NCBI GenBank assembly: GCA_017379935.1
Contig: JAFNVC010000008.1
Location: 1 to 36,343 of the forward strand
Reading direction: 5' to 3'
From: Clostridia bacterium
Lineage (GTDB): Bacteria; Bacillota; Clostridia; Oscillospirales; Acutalibacteraceae
DNA length: 36,343 bases
In this document: positions 1-8,564 of the stretch, piece by piece
Numbering within the stretch: the stretch's first letter is position 1
How the letters are laid out: the number at the start of each line of letters is the position of its first letter
The notes under the pieces: generated by a model
Told to the model about the DNA's origin: nothing
Databases searched by the model: none
The model's input: the letters and a program-made list of their open reading frames with translations, nothing else
Program-made: the position numbers and the translations under genes

Positions 1-1
1 C

Positions 2-55
2 CTGGATATCGGCGTTGCGCACCTGGAACAGACAGAGAGCCTGAGGATCAGGTAA
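2..55 (+). CDS. C-terminal tail of an unknown upstream ORF (partial)
   Basis: An open frame enters from the left edge and ends at a TAA at 53-55, encoding 17 residues that end LRIR. An AAGGAGG ribosome binding site at 54-60 follows at once and leads into the next ORF at 65, so this looks like the end of one gene in a tightly packed operon. The packing and the next gene suggest phage or plasmid DNA. Too little is present to name a product. Confidence 0.3.
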   Translation: MDIGVAHLEQTESLRIR

Positions 56-64
56 GGAGGGAAT

Positions 65-220
65 ATGGCTAAAGTAATTGGCTGCATGGGTGAGTCCGGC
101 AGTGGCAAGACAACCGCCCTATTATATCAAACACATTCCCCATTGTCAACACTTTTTTTAAACTTTTTTTACTTATTTTTTCTCTCTTTCAACCCTCCCG
201 CGTGTTCGGTGGATATTTAG
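65..220 (+). pseudogene. Truncated P-loop ATP-binding protein (phage-like), only N-terminus present
   Basis: The ATG at 65 follows an AAGGAGG site at 54-60. The first 18 residues begin MAKVIGCMGESGSGKTTA, a beta strand followed by a Walker A motif (GESGSGKT), as in small phage AAA-type ATP-binding proteins. After about position 118 the frame enters AT-rich DNA and yields a low-complexity Leu/Phe-rich tail before a TAG at 218-220. No Walker B or other ATPase motif follows, so the gene is broken. The break falls beside a leftward consensus promoter (121-149), which marks a recombination or assembly junction. The phage origin is an inference from the start sequence. Confidence 0.55.
121..149 (-). 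promoter_or_regulatory. Consensus sigma-A promoter pointing left
   Basis: On the minus strand TTGACA (144-149) is separated by exactly 17 bases from TATAAT (121-126), a perfect match to the housekeeping consensus. Transcription would start near 114 and run antisense into the truncated phage-like ORF. Its natural target gene is not in the window, which suggests the DNA left of about 120 does not belong with it. Confidence 0.6.
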
Positions 221-330
221 CTGTTTTCGCCCCTTTTGTATACTATATGTTGATTTTATCCTTACTTTCGTCTTTTTTGTCTATATGTAGATCCGAGAAA
301 AACACAGAGAACATTATATATATGTATACA

Positions 331-360
331 AAAACTCCGGGAACCTTCGCTCCCGGAGTT
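331..360 (-). terminator. Intrinsic terminator of the leftward HAD/GH38-like operon
   Basis: A stem of about 10 bp (AACTCCGGGA paired with TCCCGGAGTT) with an 8-base loop lies 11 bases past the GH38-like stop codon. On the minus strand a short T run follows the stem. About 110 bases of AT-rich DNA without a gene lie between it and the truncated ORF. Confidence 0.8.
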
Positions 361-370
361 GATTTTTTTA

Positions 371-3229
371 TCAGCCTACAAACTTGATTGTAAGAATCTT
401 TTTGCCTGTGATTTCGAAATCTACGAATCCGTCCTCTTTCATTGTAAGAGGTGCAACGTCCTTCTCCTCAAGGCTGACGAGCTTAACCTCGCTCCACTTC
501 TTGCCTGAGTATGCGGGAAGCTCGAATTCTGCACGCTGTCTCTCAACGGGTGACTGTGCCTTCTCAATCGGAGCCATACCGCCGTTGAGACGGATAGACG
601 TATTAACTGTACAATCTGACGGATTGAAGATACGTACAACATAGCCCTCGCCGTCCTCGCTGAGCTTAACTGCGCTGACATTGAGCTTATCGCTCTCGAG
701 CTCAAGGAAGGAGTGAACGAGACCGTTCTTACCGTGCTCTGTCGGTGCAAGCTGTGCGATGCCGAATGAAAGATTGAAGCGCTCGGACTCGCCCCATACA
801 TTGCCCTCTTCCCAGTCGCCTGCGTGTGGCATAAATGCATAGCGGTATGTGTTAACACCGATGCACTGTGAGCCCTTATCAACGCGGCTGTAGTCCTGCA
901 TATCTGATGTTACGCAGATGCGGAGCGGGAATGCGCGGAGAAGTGAAAGATAAACCGTGCCGCACTCGTCATCGCTTGCCTCATAAGCCTTGAGGCCTGT
1001 GTTGAGAAGAGCAACGCCGTGTGTACCGTCCGTTACGTCAACGAAGGAGTTCATCGGATGCTCGGTCATCGGGATTTCATCATAAAGTGAGTAGTCGAGC
1101 TTTGCAACCTGACGCTTAACAACGTCAAACTGACCCTGAGCGTAGGAGAACTCTGACTTGATATCTGTCGGGAATGCAACCTGAAGGTAGTGATCCTCGG
1201 ACTGATTGTCGATTGTTGTTTCAATCTCAAGATACTTTGCGCCCTTGCGGAGAGTCACGATGCTGACAATCTTGCAGGGATTGAGGTGCTTTGAACGAGT
1301 CTTTTCGTCCATATTACGTCCCTCGGGAAGTGCCCAGTCAATTTCAATCTTATATGAAACCTCGAGCTCACCCTCGTGGAGAAGTGTAATCTTTGCACGC
1401 TCATTAAGAGTTGTGAAGGTCTCGTCGTTTTCGGGGATGATGTGCTCCCAGGGATTACCGATTTCGCCTGTATCCTTGAAGTAGCCGAGTCCCTCATAAG
1501 ACTTGCCGTTCACCTTATCGAGTACGTTGTATGTACCGTTAGCGTTGAATGAAACGCGGAGATATTCGTTCTCCATAACCTGTGCTCTCTTGAGCATTGT
1601 CTTCGGAGTATTTGCACGAACGTTATAAAGCGGCTGAAGCTTGAGTGTTCTGTAGCCGAAGCCGGGGATATCCTTAACGTCAACGACAATCTTATACTGC
1701 TGGGTATGAAGAACATTTGCAACGTCGTTCGGATTCTGGATAATCTGTGCAACGTGCTTGTTTGATGCAAGAATCTGATATGTGAGTGCTGTGCCGTCAA
1801 CATCAGTGATCTTGAATGAATCCGCCTTCCACTCTGCGGGAAGCTCGATTGTCATCTGAACGCTCTCGCTTCTCTTGAAGGGTGCGGGGTTGTAAACAAC
1901 GATAGCAGCATCGTCGCGTGTGAAGCCCTCGAGCTTGATGTCACCTGCAACGTCCATAAATGCACGCTCGTAAACGCAGTTTGAAAGCTCCTTTGACTGT
2001 CTGTAACGTGAAACAACATCCTCGTAAACGATATCACGTCCGCAGGCACCGATGCTGTCGTGGCCGTGGTTCTGAAGAAGATAGTTGTAGGAAAGGTCGA
2101 TGAAATTCTTCTGGAACGGTGCGCCTGCAAATGCAGAGAATACTGCGAGAGGCTCAGCGTAGTTCATAAGCTGAGTTTCTGTCTTGAAGTTATCCTGCTT
2201 GATGTATGTTCTTGCAGAAAGAATCCAACCCATAACGGGGCTTACGCTGCCCTTTGTGAACGGCTCACGCATCTCGCCCTTGAGTACGGGTGAGTTTTCG
2301 TCGAACTCGTCGATGATGCCCTGCTCCATCTCCTTAAGAGTGCTGTGGAATACCTCAGCGTTCGGAAGAACCTCGTCGAGATCCTTGATCATATCAACCT
2401 CACGGATATCCGGGCAGGATGAGTCGTGGCCGAGTGACCAGAAGCGGTGAGATGTTGTCCAGTCGCCGTCCTGCTCGCGCATAGCCTGCTCTGCACGCTC
2501 CTTGATGTTCTCCTTATGATACTCGAAGAACGGATGTGTATACTGATAGTCGAGCTTCTGATTCTCGTTATCCACAAACTTGAAGATACCGTTGTTATCG
2601 TTCCATACCATATCACGGTTGTTCTCGTTAGACTGATTGTAGTAAACGGGACGCTGAACGATATACCATATATTATAACGAGGACGCTTTGCAAGACGTG
2701 ACGCGTAGATGCGTGTTCCGTCGGGGCTTTCCCAATAGAATTCCGAACGGGGTGCCGTGTACTCGTTAACACCGCGGTAGAATGATGCAAAGTGAATATC
2801 AAAGCCTGCATAAATCTGCGGAAGCTGTGAAATCTGACCCCAGCCGAAGGGTGAATAGCCGGTCTTGCTGATGCCGCCCATTTCCTTGCCGATCTTATGA
2901 CCTAGGAGAAGGTTTCTGATAAGAGCCTCGCCGCCGACGGTGAACTCGTCGGGAAGACAGAACCAGGGACCTACACCGATTTTGCCCTCTGAAACAAGCT
3001 TCTTGAAAAGCTCCTTCTTCTCGGGATAAACCTCAAGGTAATCCTGAACAGGCATTGTCTGTGAGTCAAGGTGGAAATGCTTATACTCGGGATTCTTCTC
3101 GATGATGTCGATGAGCATATCGAGCATATAGCCGAGCATATACTGTGTTCTTCTTGCAGAGAAGCGCCACTCTCTGTCCCAATGAGTGTTGGATATAAAG
3201 TGACAGCTGATCTTCTTGTTGTTATCCAT
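371..3229 (-). CDS. GH38-like glycosyl hydrolase lacking the usual nucleophile Asp
   Basis: 952-residue cytoplasmic protein (no signal peptide) related to glycoside hydrolase family 38, which removes alpha-mannosyl residues using a Zn-bound Asp. The N-terminal motif THWDREW (His16, Asp18) and NHGHDSIG (about 386-393) match the metal-binding motifs of the family, and RIYASRLAKR and GEMREP lie between. In place of LPDSFG, which holds the nucleophile, the segment at 124-137 reads GYSPFGWGQISQLP, so Phe128 stands where Asp is expected. The protein may be a divergent hydrolase or have another role. The start was chosen for the AAGGAG site just upstream; a longer frame would add 22 unlikely residues. 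It is the last gene of a leftward operon, overlapping the small ORF upstream by 8 bases. Mannose-glycan metabolism is inferred from the family and the neighbouring GH38. Confidence 0.85.
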   Translation of the reverse strand: MDNNKKISCHFISNTHWDREWRFSARRTQYMLGYMLDMLIDIIEKNPEYKHFHLDSQTMPVQDYLEVYPEKKELFKKLVSEGKIGVGPWFCLPDEFTVGGEALIRNLLLGHKIGKEMGGISKTGYSPFGWGQISQLPQIYAGFDIHFASFYRGVNEYTAPRSEFYWESPDGTRIYASRLAKRPRYNIWYIVQRPVYYNQSNENNRDMVWNDNNGIFKFVDNENQKLDYQYTHPFFEYHKENIKERAEQAMREQDGDWTTSHRFWSLGHDSSCPDIREVDMIKDLDEVLPNAEVFHSTLKEMEQGIIDEFDENSPVLKGEMREPFTKGSVSPVMGWILSARTYIKQDNFKTETQLMNYAEPLAVFSAFAGAPFQKNFIDLSYNYLLQNHGHDSIGACGRDIVYEDVVSRYRQSKELSNCVYERAFMDVAGDIKLEGFTRDDAAIVVYNPAPFKRSESVQMTIELPAEWKADSFKITDVDGTALTYQILASNKHVAQIIQNPNDVANVLHTQQYKIVVDVKDIPGFGYRTLKLQPLYNVRANTPKTMLKRAQVMENEYLRVSFNANGTYNVLDKVNGKSYEGLGYFKDTGEIGNPWEHIIPENDETFTTLNERAKITLLHEGELEVSYKIEIDWALPEGRNMDEKTRSKHLNPCKIVSIVTLRKGAKYLEIETTIDNQSEDHYLQVAFPTDIKSEFSYAQGQFDVVKRQVAKLDYSLYDEIPMTEHPMNSFVDVTDGTHGVALLNTGLKAYEASDDECGTVYLSLLRAFPLRICVTSDMQDYSRVDKGSQCIGVNTYRYAFMPHAGDWEEGNVWGESERFNLSFGIAQLAPTEHGKNGLVHSFLELESDKLNVSAVKLSEDGEGYVVRIFNPSDCTVNTSIRLNGGMAPIEKAQSPVERQRAEFELPAYSGKKWSEVKLVSLEEKDVAPLTMKEDGFVDFEITGKKILTIKFVG

Positions 3230-3440
3230 TTGCTGTATCTCCTTCTGTATTTTCCTGCTCAGCCACGTCGCCGATTGTTGCGACGGACTGTGCATTCTCT
3301 GTTGGTTTTAAGGTTGTTTTAAGTCTTACTACACTTTTGTCGATATCCTTCTTATGATCAAGATATGCATCAACAAGCATAAGTGCGAAAAGAGTTAATG
3401 ACATTACGCTGATTACGGTTTTTGCCGAAAACTTTTTCAT
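3222..3440 (-). CDS. Small single-pass membrane protein, unknown function
   Basis: 72 residues beginning MKKFSAKTVISVMSLTLFAL: a basic start, one hydrophobic segment at about residues 8-24, then a charged, low-complexity tail rich in Glu, Thr and Asp. It reads as a type II membrane anchor or uncleaved signal sequence with a short tail. It sits between the HAD phosphatase (stop at 3448) and the GH38-like gene, and its stop codon overlaps the GH38 start (ATGGATAA), so translational coupling is likely. A TTG at 3443 is an alternative start. I do not recognise a family. The gene is supported by operon position and spacing only. Confidence 0.5.
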   Translation of the reverse strand: MKKFSAKTVISVMSLTLFALMLVDAYLDHKKDIDKSVVRLKTTLKPTENAQSVATIGDVAEQENTEGDTANG

Positions 3441-3447
3441 CAACCAA

Positions 3448-4443
3448 TCATCCCTTTATAATTTTTAAGATATCCTCAAAGCTGTCCTCGAAATAATTAC
3501 AAACAGCCTTTGTTCCGCTTTCAACAATGTTACCGCCTGCGATACCGATTGTTGTATAGCCTGCAAGACGTACCGAGCAAGCACCTGCGCCGCTGTCCTC
3601 GATGCCTACAACGTGGTTGCGGTCTGCAAAAGCCTCGCCGAGACCGACGATCGATGTCTCGGAGTAAAGCCACGGATGCGGCTTGGGTGAAAGCTCACCG
3701 AGAGTACCTACAGAGCCCTTGCGGAGCGGGAAGCCCGCAGAGATGATTGCATCGTAGAAATCCTTCGGATCGCCCATACCGAGAGTCTTGAATGCGGAAA
3801 GAATTTCAGGCCATGCCTTCTCATAAAGACCTGATGTAACAAGACCGATCTTGACACCCATATCCTTAAGCTCGTAGAGGAAATCCTTAACGCCGACTGT
3901 CGGAGTGAACGCGCCGTCCTTGCCTCTGCCGGCCATAATCTCTTCCATCTCTCTGTGAGTATGCTCGAAATAGAAATCGCGAGCCTTGTCGAGTGATGCA
4001 CCGGGGCAGTATTTATCGATACAGTACTGAAGATGCTCGGAAACCGAATGGCCTGAAACGAAGGGCATATCAGCCTCTTCAAGCTCAAACTTCGGATTGC
4101 CGAGAAGGCTTGCAATACTCATCTGAATAATCCAGATCCAGAACTCCTCACTGCGTACTGTTGTGCCGTCAAGATCCATAAGAACAGCCTTTACGGGCAT
4201 ATCAAGCTGTACGGGGTGAACGGGATAATATGTCGGATATGCGATTGCAGATTTTACGCAAGCGAGAGTGTGTGAGCCGAAGGAAACGAACTCAACCTTC
4301 TGGTCGCCTGTTGCAAGGATATCCACAACGCCGTTCTTGCCGACGGAGAACTTGCCGTCCTCTGTTGTCTCAAGCACGTGGAAGCCGCTGTCTGCACCGA
4401 TATCACCGAGATCGGGAATGTGAATTGTCTTATCAAGTAACAT
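3448..4443 (-). CDS. HAD-superfamily phosphatase/phosphomutase-like, with N-terminal extension
   Basis: 331 residues. Residues 1-83 form an extension of unknown fold. From about 84 on it is a HAD hydrolase of the beta-phosphoglucomutase-like subgroup: motif I VLMDLDGTTV (Asp90, Asp92), an alpha-helical cap, motif II in GLVTSGLYE, motif III Lys in SPKPHPW, motif IV VGIEDSGAGACS. Asp90 should form the phospho-aspartate, with Asp92 as acid/base. The substrate is probably a sugar phosphate, inferred from the family and from the adjoining GH38 genes. First gene of a leftward operon with a strong promoter at 4484-4512. The ATG at 4443 has an AGAGGA site 8 bases upstream and gives a more natural start than the frame that begins 11 codons earlier. 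Confidence 0.8.
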   Translation of the reverse strand: MLLDKTIHIPDLGDIGADSGFHVLETTEDGKFSVGKNGVVDILATGDQKVEFVSFGSHTLACVKSAIAYPTYYPVHPVQLDMPVKAVLMDLDGTTVRSEEFWIWIIQMSIASLLGNPKFELEEADMPFVSGHSVSEHLQYCIDKYCPGASLDKARDFYFEHTHREMEEIMAGRGKDGAFTPTVGVKDFLYELKDMGVKIGLVTSGLYEKAWPEILSAFKTLGMGDPKDFYDAIISAGFPLRKGSVGTLGELSPKPHPWLYSETSIVGLGEAFADRNHVVGIEDSGAGACSVRLAGYTTIGIAGGNIVESGTKAVCNYFEDSFEDILKIIKG

Positions 4444-4483
4444 AAAAAACATCCTCTTTTTTCCTAATATAGTCAATCACTTT

Positions 4484-4512
4484 ATATTAACAAAGCGTGC
4501 AAAAAATGTCAA
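4484..4512 (-). promoter_or_regulatory. Promoter of the leftward HAD/GH38-like operon
   Basis: On the minus strand TTGACA (4507-4512), a 17-base spacer, then TAATAT (4484-4489). The start site would be near 4477, leaving a leader of about 35 bases before the ATG at 4443. It lies 55 bases from the divergent promoter of the second mannosidase, so one regulator could control both. Confidence 0.75.
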
Positions 4513-4567
4513 TCGGATTTTCGTAAAAAAACTGTGTTTTTTCTGCAATTTACGATGTCATAATTTG

Positions 4568-4596
4568 TTGACTTTTGGTTGATTTGTAAGTATAAT
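4568..4596 (+). promoter_or_regulatory. Promoter of the rightward alpha-mannosidase operon
   Basis: TTGACT (4568-4573), a 17-base spacer, TATAAT (4591-4596). The start would be near 4603. It overlaps the upstream part of an open frame that begins at 4579, so that upstream start cannot be used and translation must begin further in, at 4678. Confidence 0.8.
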
Positions 4597-4677
4597 TACT
4601 TTATCTATTCTGTTTTTCCGACGGCTCGGAAAACACGGAATATGCAAAGAAAAATTAACGATGCGGAGAGTCAGTCT

Positions 4678-7600
4678 ATGGATAAATTACTCGACAAAAG
4701 AATACGCACGATGATAGAAGCTCTGGAAGGCTTTGTTACACCCGTCCGTCTTGATATGACAGGTTGGAAAACGCTTCCCTGCGACTACAAAAAAGATAAC
4801 ACGGTACCCTCACCCGACCTTGACAGCTGGCAGGATTTCGGCGTAACCCAGACATGGGGCGAAAATCCCGAGGAGCACCGTTGGTTCTATAAGCATATTG
4901 AAATCCCCGAGGAGCTTAAGGGTCAGGACGTTGAGCTTTACGTTTCTTCAACAGATCCGCACGGTCAGCAGTGGGATCCGCAATTCATCGCTTACCTTGA
5001 CGGTAAGGAAATCCGCGGTCTTGATTCCAACCACCGTTACCTCAAGCTCGACAGCAGCAGGGACGGCTATGACGTTCACATATATGCTTATTCAAAGCCT
5101 CACGGCGAAAGAGCATATTTTTACAGCCAGCTTTGCACCTTCAACAGAGATGTTGAAAAGCTCTACTATGACTTAAAGGTTCCGTACGAGGTTATAGAAT
5201 ACCTCGACGATATGGATAAGAACCGCGGAGATATCATCCTCCGCCTCAACGAGGCACTCAATCTGCTCAACTGGTGCGCTCCGATGAGCGAGGAATTCCT
5301 CGAGTCCGTCCGCAAGGCCTGCAAATATATGGACACCGAATTCTACGGTAAATTCTGCAAGGAGCAGGATATTCAGGTAAGCTGTACGGGACATACTCAT
5401 ATCGACGTTGCATGGCGATGGACGCTCGAGCAGACACGTGAGAAGGTTCAGCGTACCTTCGGCAGCGTTATTGAGATGATGAAGAAATATCCCGACTACC
5501 GCTTTATGTCCAGCCAGCCGCAGCTTCTTAAATACCTTAAAGAGGATGCTCCCGAAATGTACGAGGAGGTAAAGCGCCTCGTCAAGGAAGGCCGTTTCGA
5601 GCTCGAGGGCTCAATGTGGGTTGAGGCTGACTGTAACCTTTCAAGCGGTGAATCGCTCGTGCGTCAGATTATGCACGGCAAACGCTTCTTCAAGGACGAG
5701 TTCGGCGTTGATAACAAAACCGTATGGCTTCCCGACGTCTTCGGTTACAGTGCCGCTATGCCTCAGATTATGAAAAAGAGCGGTATCGACAAGTTCGTAA
5801 CCTCAAAAATCGCCTGGAACGAAACCAACCGTCTCCCCTACGACACCTTCACATGGCAGGGCATCGACGGCTCACAGGTTTTTACATATTTCCTGACAGC
5901 AATCGAAAGAACAAAGAATTTCGAGAGCATGTACTGGCGTTCAACCTATACCCCCGACACAACTCCCTCCTACGTTCAGGGCACATGGGACAGATATGAG
6001 CCCAAGGCTCTCAATAAGGAGCTTCTTATGCCCTTCGGTCACGGTGACGGAGGCGGCGGACCGGCAGACAACCATATTGAATATTTTAACCGTCTCAAGC
6101 ACGGCATCAACGGCTGTCCGCAGGTCAAGTGGGAAAGCGCCGGCGATTTTCTCGAAAGACTCCGCACGAAGCTCGAGGGCAACAAGCGTCTCCCGAAATG
6201 GGTGGGCGAGCTTTACCTTGAGTTCCACAGAGGCACCTACACCTCACAGGCAAAGAACAAGAGAAATAACAGAAAATCCGAGTTCCTTTATCAGAACACC
6301 GAGCTTGTATGCTCGATGGCTGACAAGCTTCTCGGTGCAGAATATCCTCAGGCTGAGCTTAACGAGGGCTGGGAGGGAATTCTTCTCAATCAGTTCCACG
6401 ATATCATCCCCGGCTCTTCAATCCGCTCCGTTTATGAGCGCTGCGACGAGGATTACAAAAAGATTATCGGTTCCGCAACAGAGCTTGAAGGCAAAGCTTA
6501 TAAGTCACTCCTTGCTAACATAGGCACAAACGGAGGCGTTGCTGTATTCAATCAGAACTCCTTCGAGTCGAACGGCTATGTTGACTACAACGGCAGAACA
6601 TACCGCGTCAACGGCATCCCCGCAAAGGGCTACAAGGTCGTTGACCTTGCTGACGCTGAGCCCGTTGTTTACGTCCGTGACGGCAAGCATCTCGAAACAA
6701 GCAACTATATCGTTGAATTCAACGACGAATATGTCATCACCCGTCTTTATGATAAGGTGAACGAGCGTGAGGTTCTCCGCGAGGGCGGCAGAGCAAACTA
6801 CATTGAGGCATTCGAGGATTACCCGTACGAATACGATGCATGGGAAATCTCCAAATACTATACTGAAAAGAAATACGAAATCAACGACGTAAGCGACGTT
6901 CAGTTTATCGACGAGGGCGCACGCTTCGGCTTTGAAATCACAAGAAAGTTCTACAAGTCCGTTATCAAGCAGAAGATTTACTTCTACGACGGCTCAAACC
7001 GAATCGACTTCGACACCTATGCTGACTGGCATCAGGAGCATCTCTTCCTCAAGGCAGCATTCGATGTTGACGTCAATTCCGACAAGGCAACTTACGAAAT
7101 CCAGTTCGGCTCGGTTGAGCGTCCCGTTCATAAGAACACAAGCTGGGAATCCGCAAAGTTCGAGGTCTGCGCTCATAAGTATATCGACTATGCAGACTAC
7201 GGCTACGGCGTATCACTTCTCAACGACTGCAAGTACGGTCACAACATCGAAAACGGCACAATGAAGCTTTCAATGTTCAAGTGTGCAACTCATCCGGATC
7301 CCGAGGCGGACAAGGGTGAGCATATCTTCACATATTCACTCTTCCCGCACGCAGGTAACTTCCGCGAGAACGGCACCGTACAGCTTGCTTACGAGCTCAA
7401 CTGTCCGCTCAGGGCTTTCGGAATCGGCAAGCAGGACGGCTCTCTCCCCGAGGAGTATTCATTCATCACAACAAGTGCAGACAGCTTCATCGTCGAAACC
7501 GCAAAGAAGGCAGAGGCTGACGATGCACTCGTTGTCCGCGGCTATGAAGCATACAACAAGCGTACAAAGGTCAGACTCGATTTCGGCTACGATATCACAA

Positions 7601-7713
7601 AGGCTTACATCTGCGACCTTCTCGAAAACAACCTCGAGGAGCTTGAGGTTAAGGATAACGGCGTAGAATTTATTGCAAAGCCGTTTGAAATCGTTACCGT
7701 CAAAGTATACTAA
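4678..7713 (+). CDS. Alpha-mannosidase, GH38
   Basis: 1011-residue cytoplasmic enzyme expected to hydrolyse alpha-linked mannose. An N-terminal beta-rich region (about 1-230, with EHRWFYKHIEIP and the Y-W-DPQF stretch) is followed by the GH38 catalytic domain: TGHTHIDVAWRW with metal ligands His241 and Asp243, nucleophile Asp353 in WLPDVFGYSAAMPQIM, and NQFHDIIPGSS with metal ligand His574. C-terminal beta domains end at HAGNF...KPFEIVTVKVY. All key residues are present, unlike the neighbouring leftward GH38-like protein. The ATG at 4678 is preceded by GGAGAG at 7 bases, and earlier starts fall in or near the promoter. First gene of a rightward operon with the surface protein, AroE/AroK-like fusion and glycosyltransferase. 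Confidence 0.93.
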   Translation: MDKLLDKRIRTMIEALEGFVTPVRLDMTGWKTLPCDYKKDNTVPSPDLDSWQDFGVTQTWGENPEEHRWFYKHIEIPEELKGQDVELYVSSTDPHGQQWDPQFIAYLDGKEIRGLDSNHRYLKLDSSRDGYDVHIYAYSKPHGERAYFYSQLCTFNRDVEKLYYDLKVPYEVIEYLDDMDKNRGDIILRLNEALNLLNWCAPMSEEFLESVRKACKYMDTEFYGKFCKEQDIQVSCTGHTHIDVAWRWTLEQTREKVQRTFGSVIEMMKKYPDYRFMSSQPQLLKYLKEDAPEMYEEVKRLVKEGRFELEGSMWVEADCNLSSGESLVRQIMHGKRFFKDEFGVDNKTVWLPDVFGYSAAMPQIMKKSGIDKFVTSKIAWNETNRLPYDTFTWQGIDGSQVFTYFLTAIERTKNFESMYWRSTYTPDTTPSYVQGTWDRYEPKALNKELLMPFGHGDGGGGPADNHIEYFNRLKHGINGCPQVKWESAGDFLERLRTKLEGNKRLPKWVGELYLEFHRGTYTSQAKNKRNNRKSEFLYQNTELVCSMADKLLGAEYPQAELNEGWEGILLNQFHDIIPGSSIRSVYERCDEDYKKIIGSATELEGKAYKSLLANIGTNGGVAVFNQNSFESNGYVDYNGRTYRVNGIPAKGYKVVDLADAEPVVYVRDGKHLETSNYIVEFNDEYVITRLYDKVNEREVLREGGRANYIEAFEDYPYEYDAWEISKYYTEKKYEINDVSDVQFIDEGARFGFEITRKFYKSVIKQKIYFYDGSNRIDFDTYADWHQEHLFLKAAFDVDVNSDKATYEIQFGSVERPVHKNTSWESAKFEVCAHKYIDYADYGYGVSLLNDCKYGHNIENGTMKLSMFKCATHPDPEADKGEHIFTYSLFPHAGNFRENGTVQLAYELNCPLRAFGIGKQDGSLPEEYSFITTSADSFIVETAKKAEADDALVVRGYEAYNKRTKVRLDFGYDITKAYICDLLENNLEELEVKDNGVEFIAKPFEIVTVKVY

Positions 7714-7737
7714 TTACATAGTAAAGAGGGTTGTCCC

Positions 7738-8559
7738 TTGAATAAGTTGAAGCAAACAGCAGTTCTTCTGATCATCCTTGCATCCGCACTCTTGTCACAG
7801 ACAGCCGCAACTGCAGCCACGGACAAAATCGATCTGGCAGAATGGAATACGCAAAGCTCTCTGTATACCGTTCTCAACGATGAGGATATCCATTCGAATT
7901 CAGCGGTGGTTATGGCCTTTCTCCGTACAGACTATGACCGCCCGTCGAACAGAATCCGAATGCTTTTCAGTCTTGAGCTTGATTCGTTCACGGACGAGAG
8001 TAAATCCGGGGTATGTATGCGCGTCAACGGCGGTGAGGATATCATCCTGCGCGCCGACGGCACGGCTGAATATAACGAAAACGAATATTTCGCGAGTCTC
8101 ATAAGCGATTCCGATCCGAGAACAAAAACGCTTTATCTCGAGGTCACACTCGGCATCAAGAAGGGTATCTCCGATTCCGTTGTGCTCGATTTCAATTTTT
8201 ACGATACCGAGGGACTTGCATCCAACACCTACAGTGTTGATATTTCCGAGCGTGCTGAGCCCTCAACCTCTGCTGCTGAAAGCAAAGTCACGGCACAGAC
8301 AAAGAAAAACAACCCTTCCGCAGGCCGGAAGCCTGCTTCACAAAAAACCGAAACCTCCTCAACTGAGGAGAAATCAACTGATATTCAAAGTAAAACGCAT
8401 ATAACCGCACATCAGGAAAACCAAGGCGGTGAGGTTATAAGCGTCACAAGAAAAGACCGTGCATTTGCAGTTCTGCTGGTACTCGGCACGGCAACGCTCT
8501 GCAGTACGGGCGTTTTCTATCTGATACGGCGTCGCAATGATCCGAACAACGGAGGCTGA
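7738..8559 (+). CDS. Secreted, membrane-anchored protein of unknown function
   Basis: 273 residues. A signal peptide at 1-27 (hydrophobic core AVLLIILASALL, then AATA before the likely cleavage) precedes a beta-rich domain at about 28-175. Next comes a Ser/Thr/Lys-rich linker at about 175-240, a transmembrane helix at 243-264 and a basic RRR stop-transfer end. This is the plan of a surface protein held by a C-terminal anchor. It starts at TTG, 7 bases after an AGAGGG site and 24 bases past the alpha-mannosidase stop, and ends 5 bases before the AroE/AroK-like gene, so it is in the operon. I do not recognise the domain; carbohydrate binding is possible but only inferred from context. Confidence 0.75.
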   Translation: MNKLKQTAVLLIILASALLSQTAATAATDKIDLAEWNTQSSLYTVLNDEDIHSNSAVVMAFLRTDYDRPSNRIRMLFSLELDSFTDESKSGVCMRVNGGEDIILRADGTAEYNENEYFASLISDSDPRTKTLYLEVTLGIKKGISDSVVLDFNFYDTEGLASNTYSVDISERAEPSTSAAESKVTAQTKKNNPSAGRKPASQKTETSSTEEKSTDIQSKTHITAHQENQGGEVISVTRKDRAFAVLLVLGTATLCSTGVFYLIRRRNDPNNGG

Positions 8560-8564
8560 TATTT

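Noticed and set aside
202-387. 61-residue frame in the AT-rich stretch after the truncated ATPase
   Set aside because: No ribosome binding site, hydrophobic low-complexity product, and it runs through the terminator hairpin.
439-882. 147-residue Ser/Arg/His-rich frame antisense-shifted within the GH38-like gene
   Set aside because: Low-complexity composition typical of a shadow frame over a coding gene; no start signal.
5996-6523. 175-residue frame within the alpha-mannosidase gene
   Set aside because: Ser/Arg-rich shadow of the true frame, which carries complete GH38 motifs.
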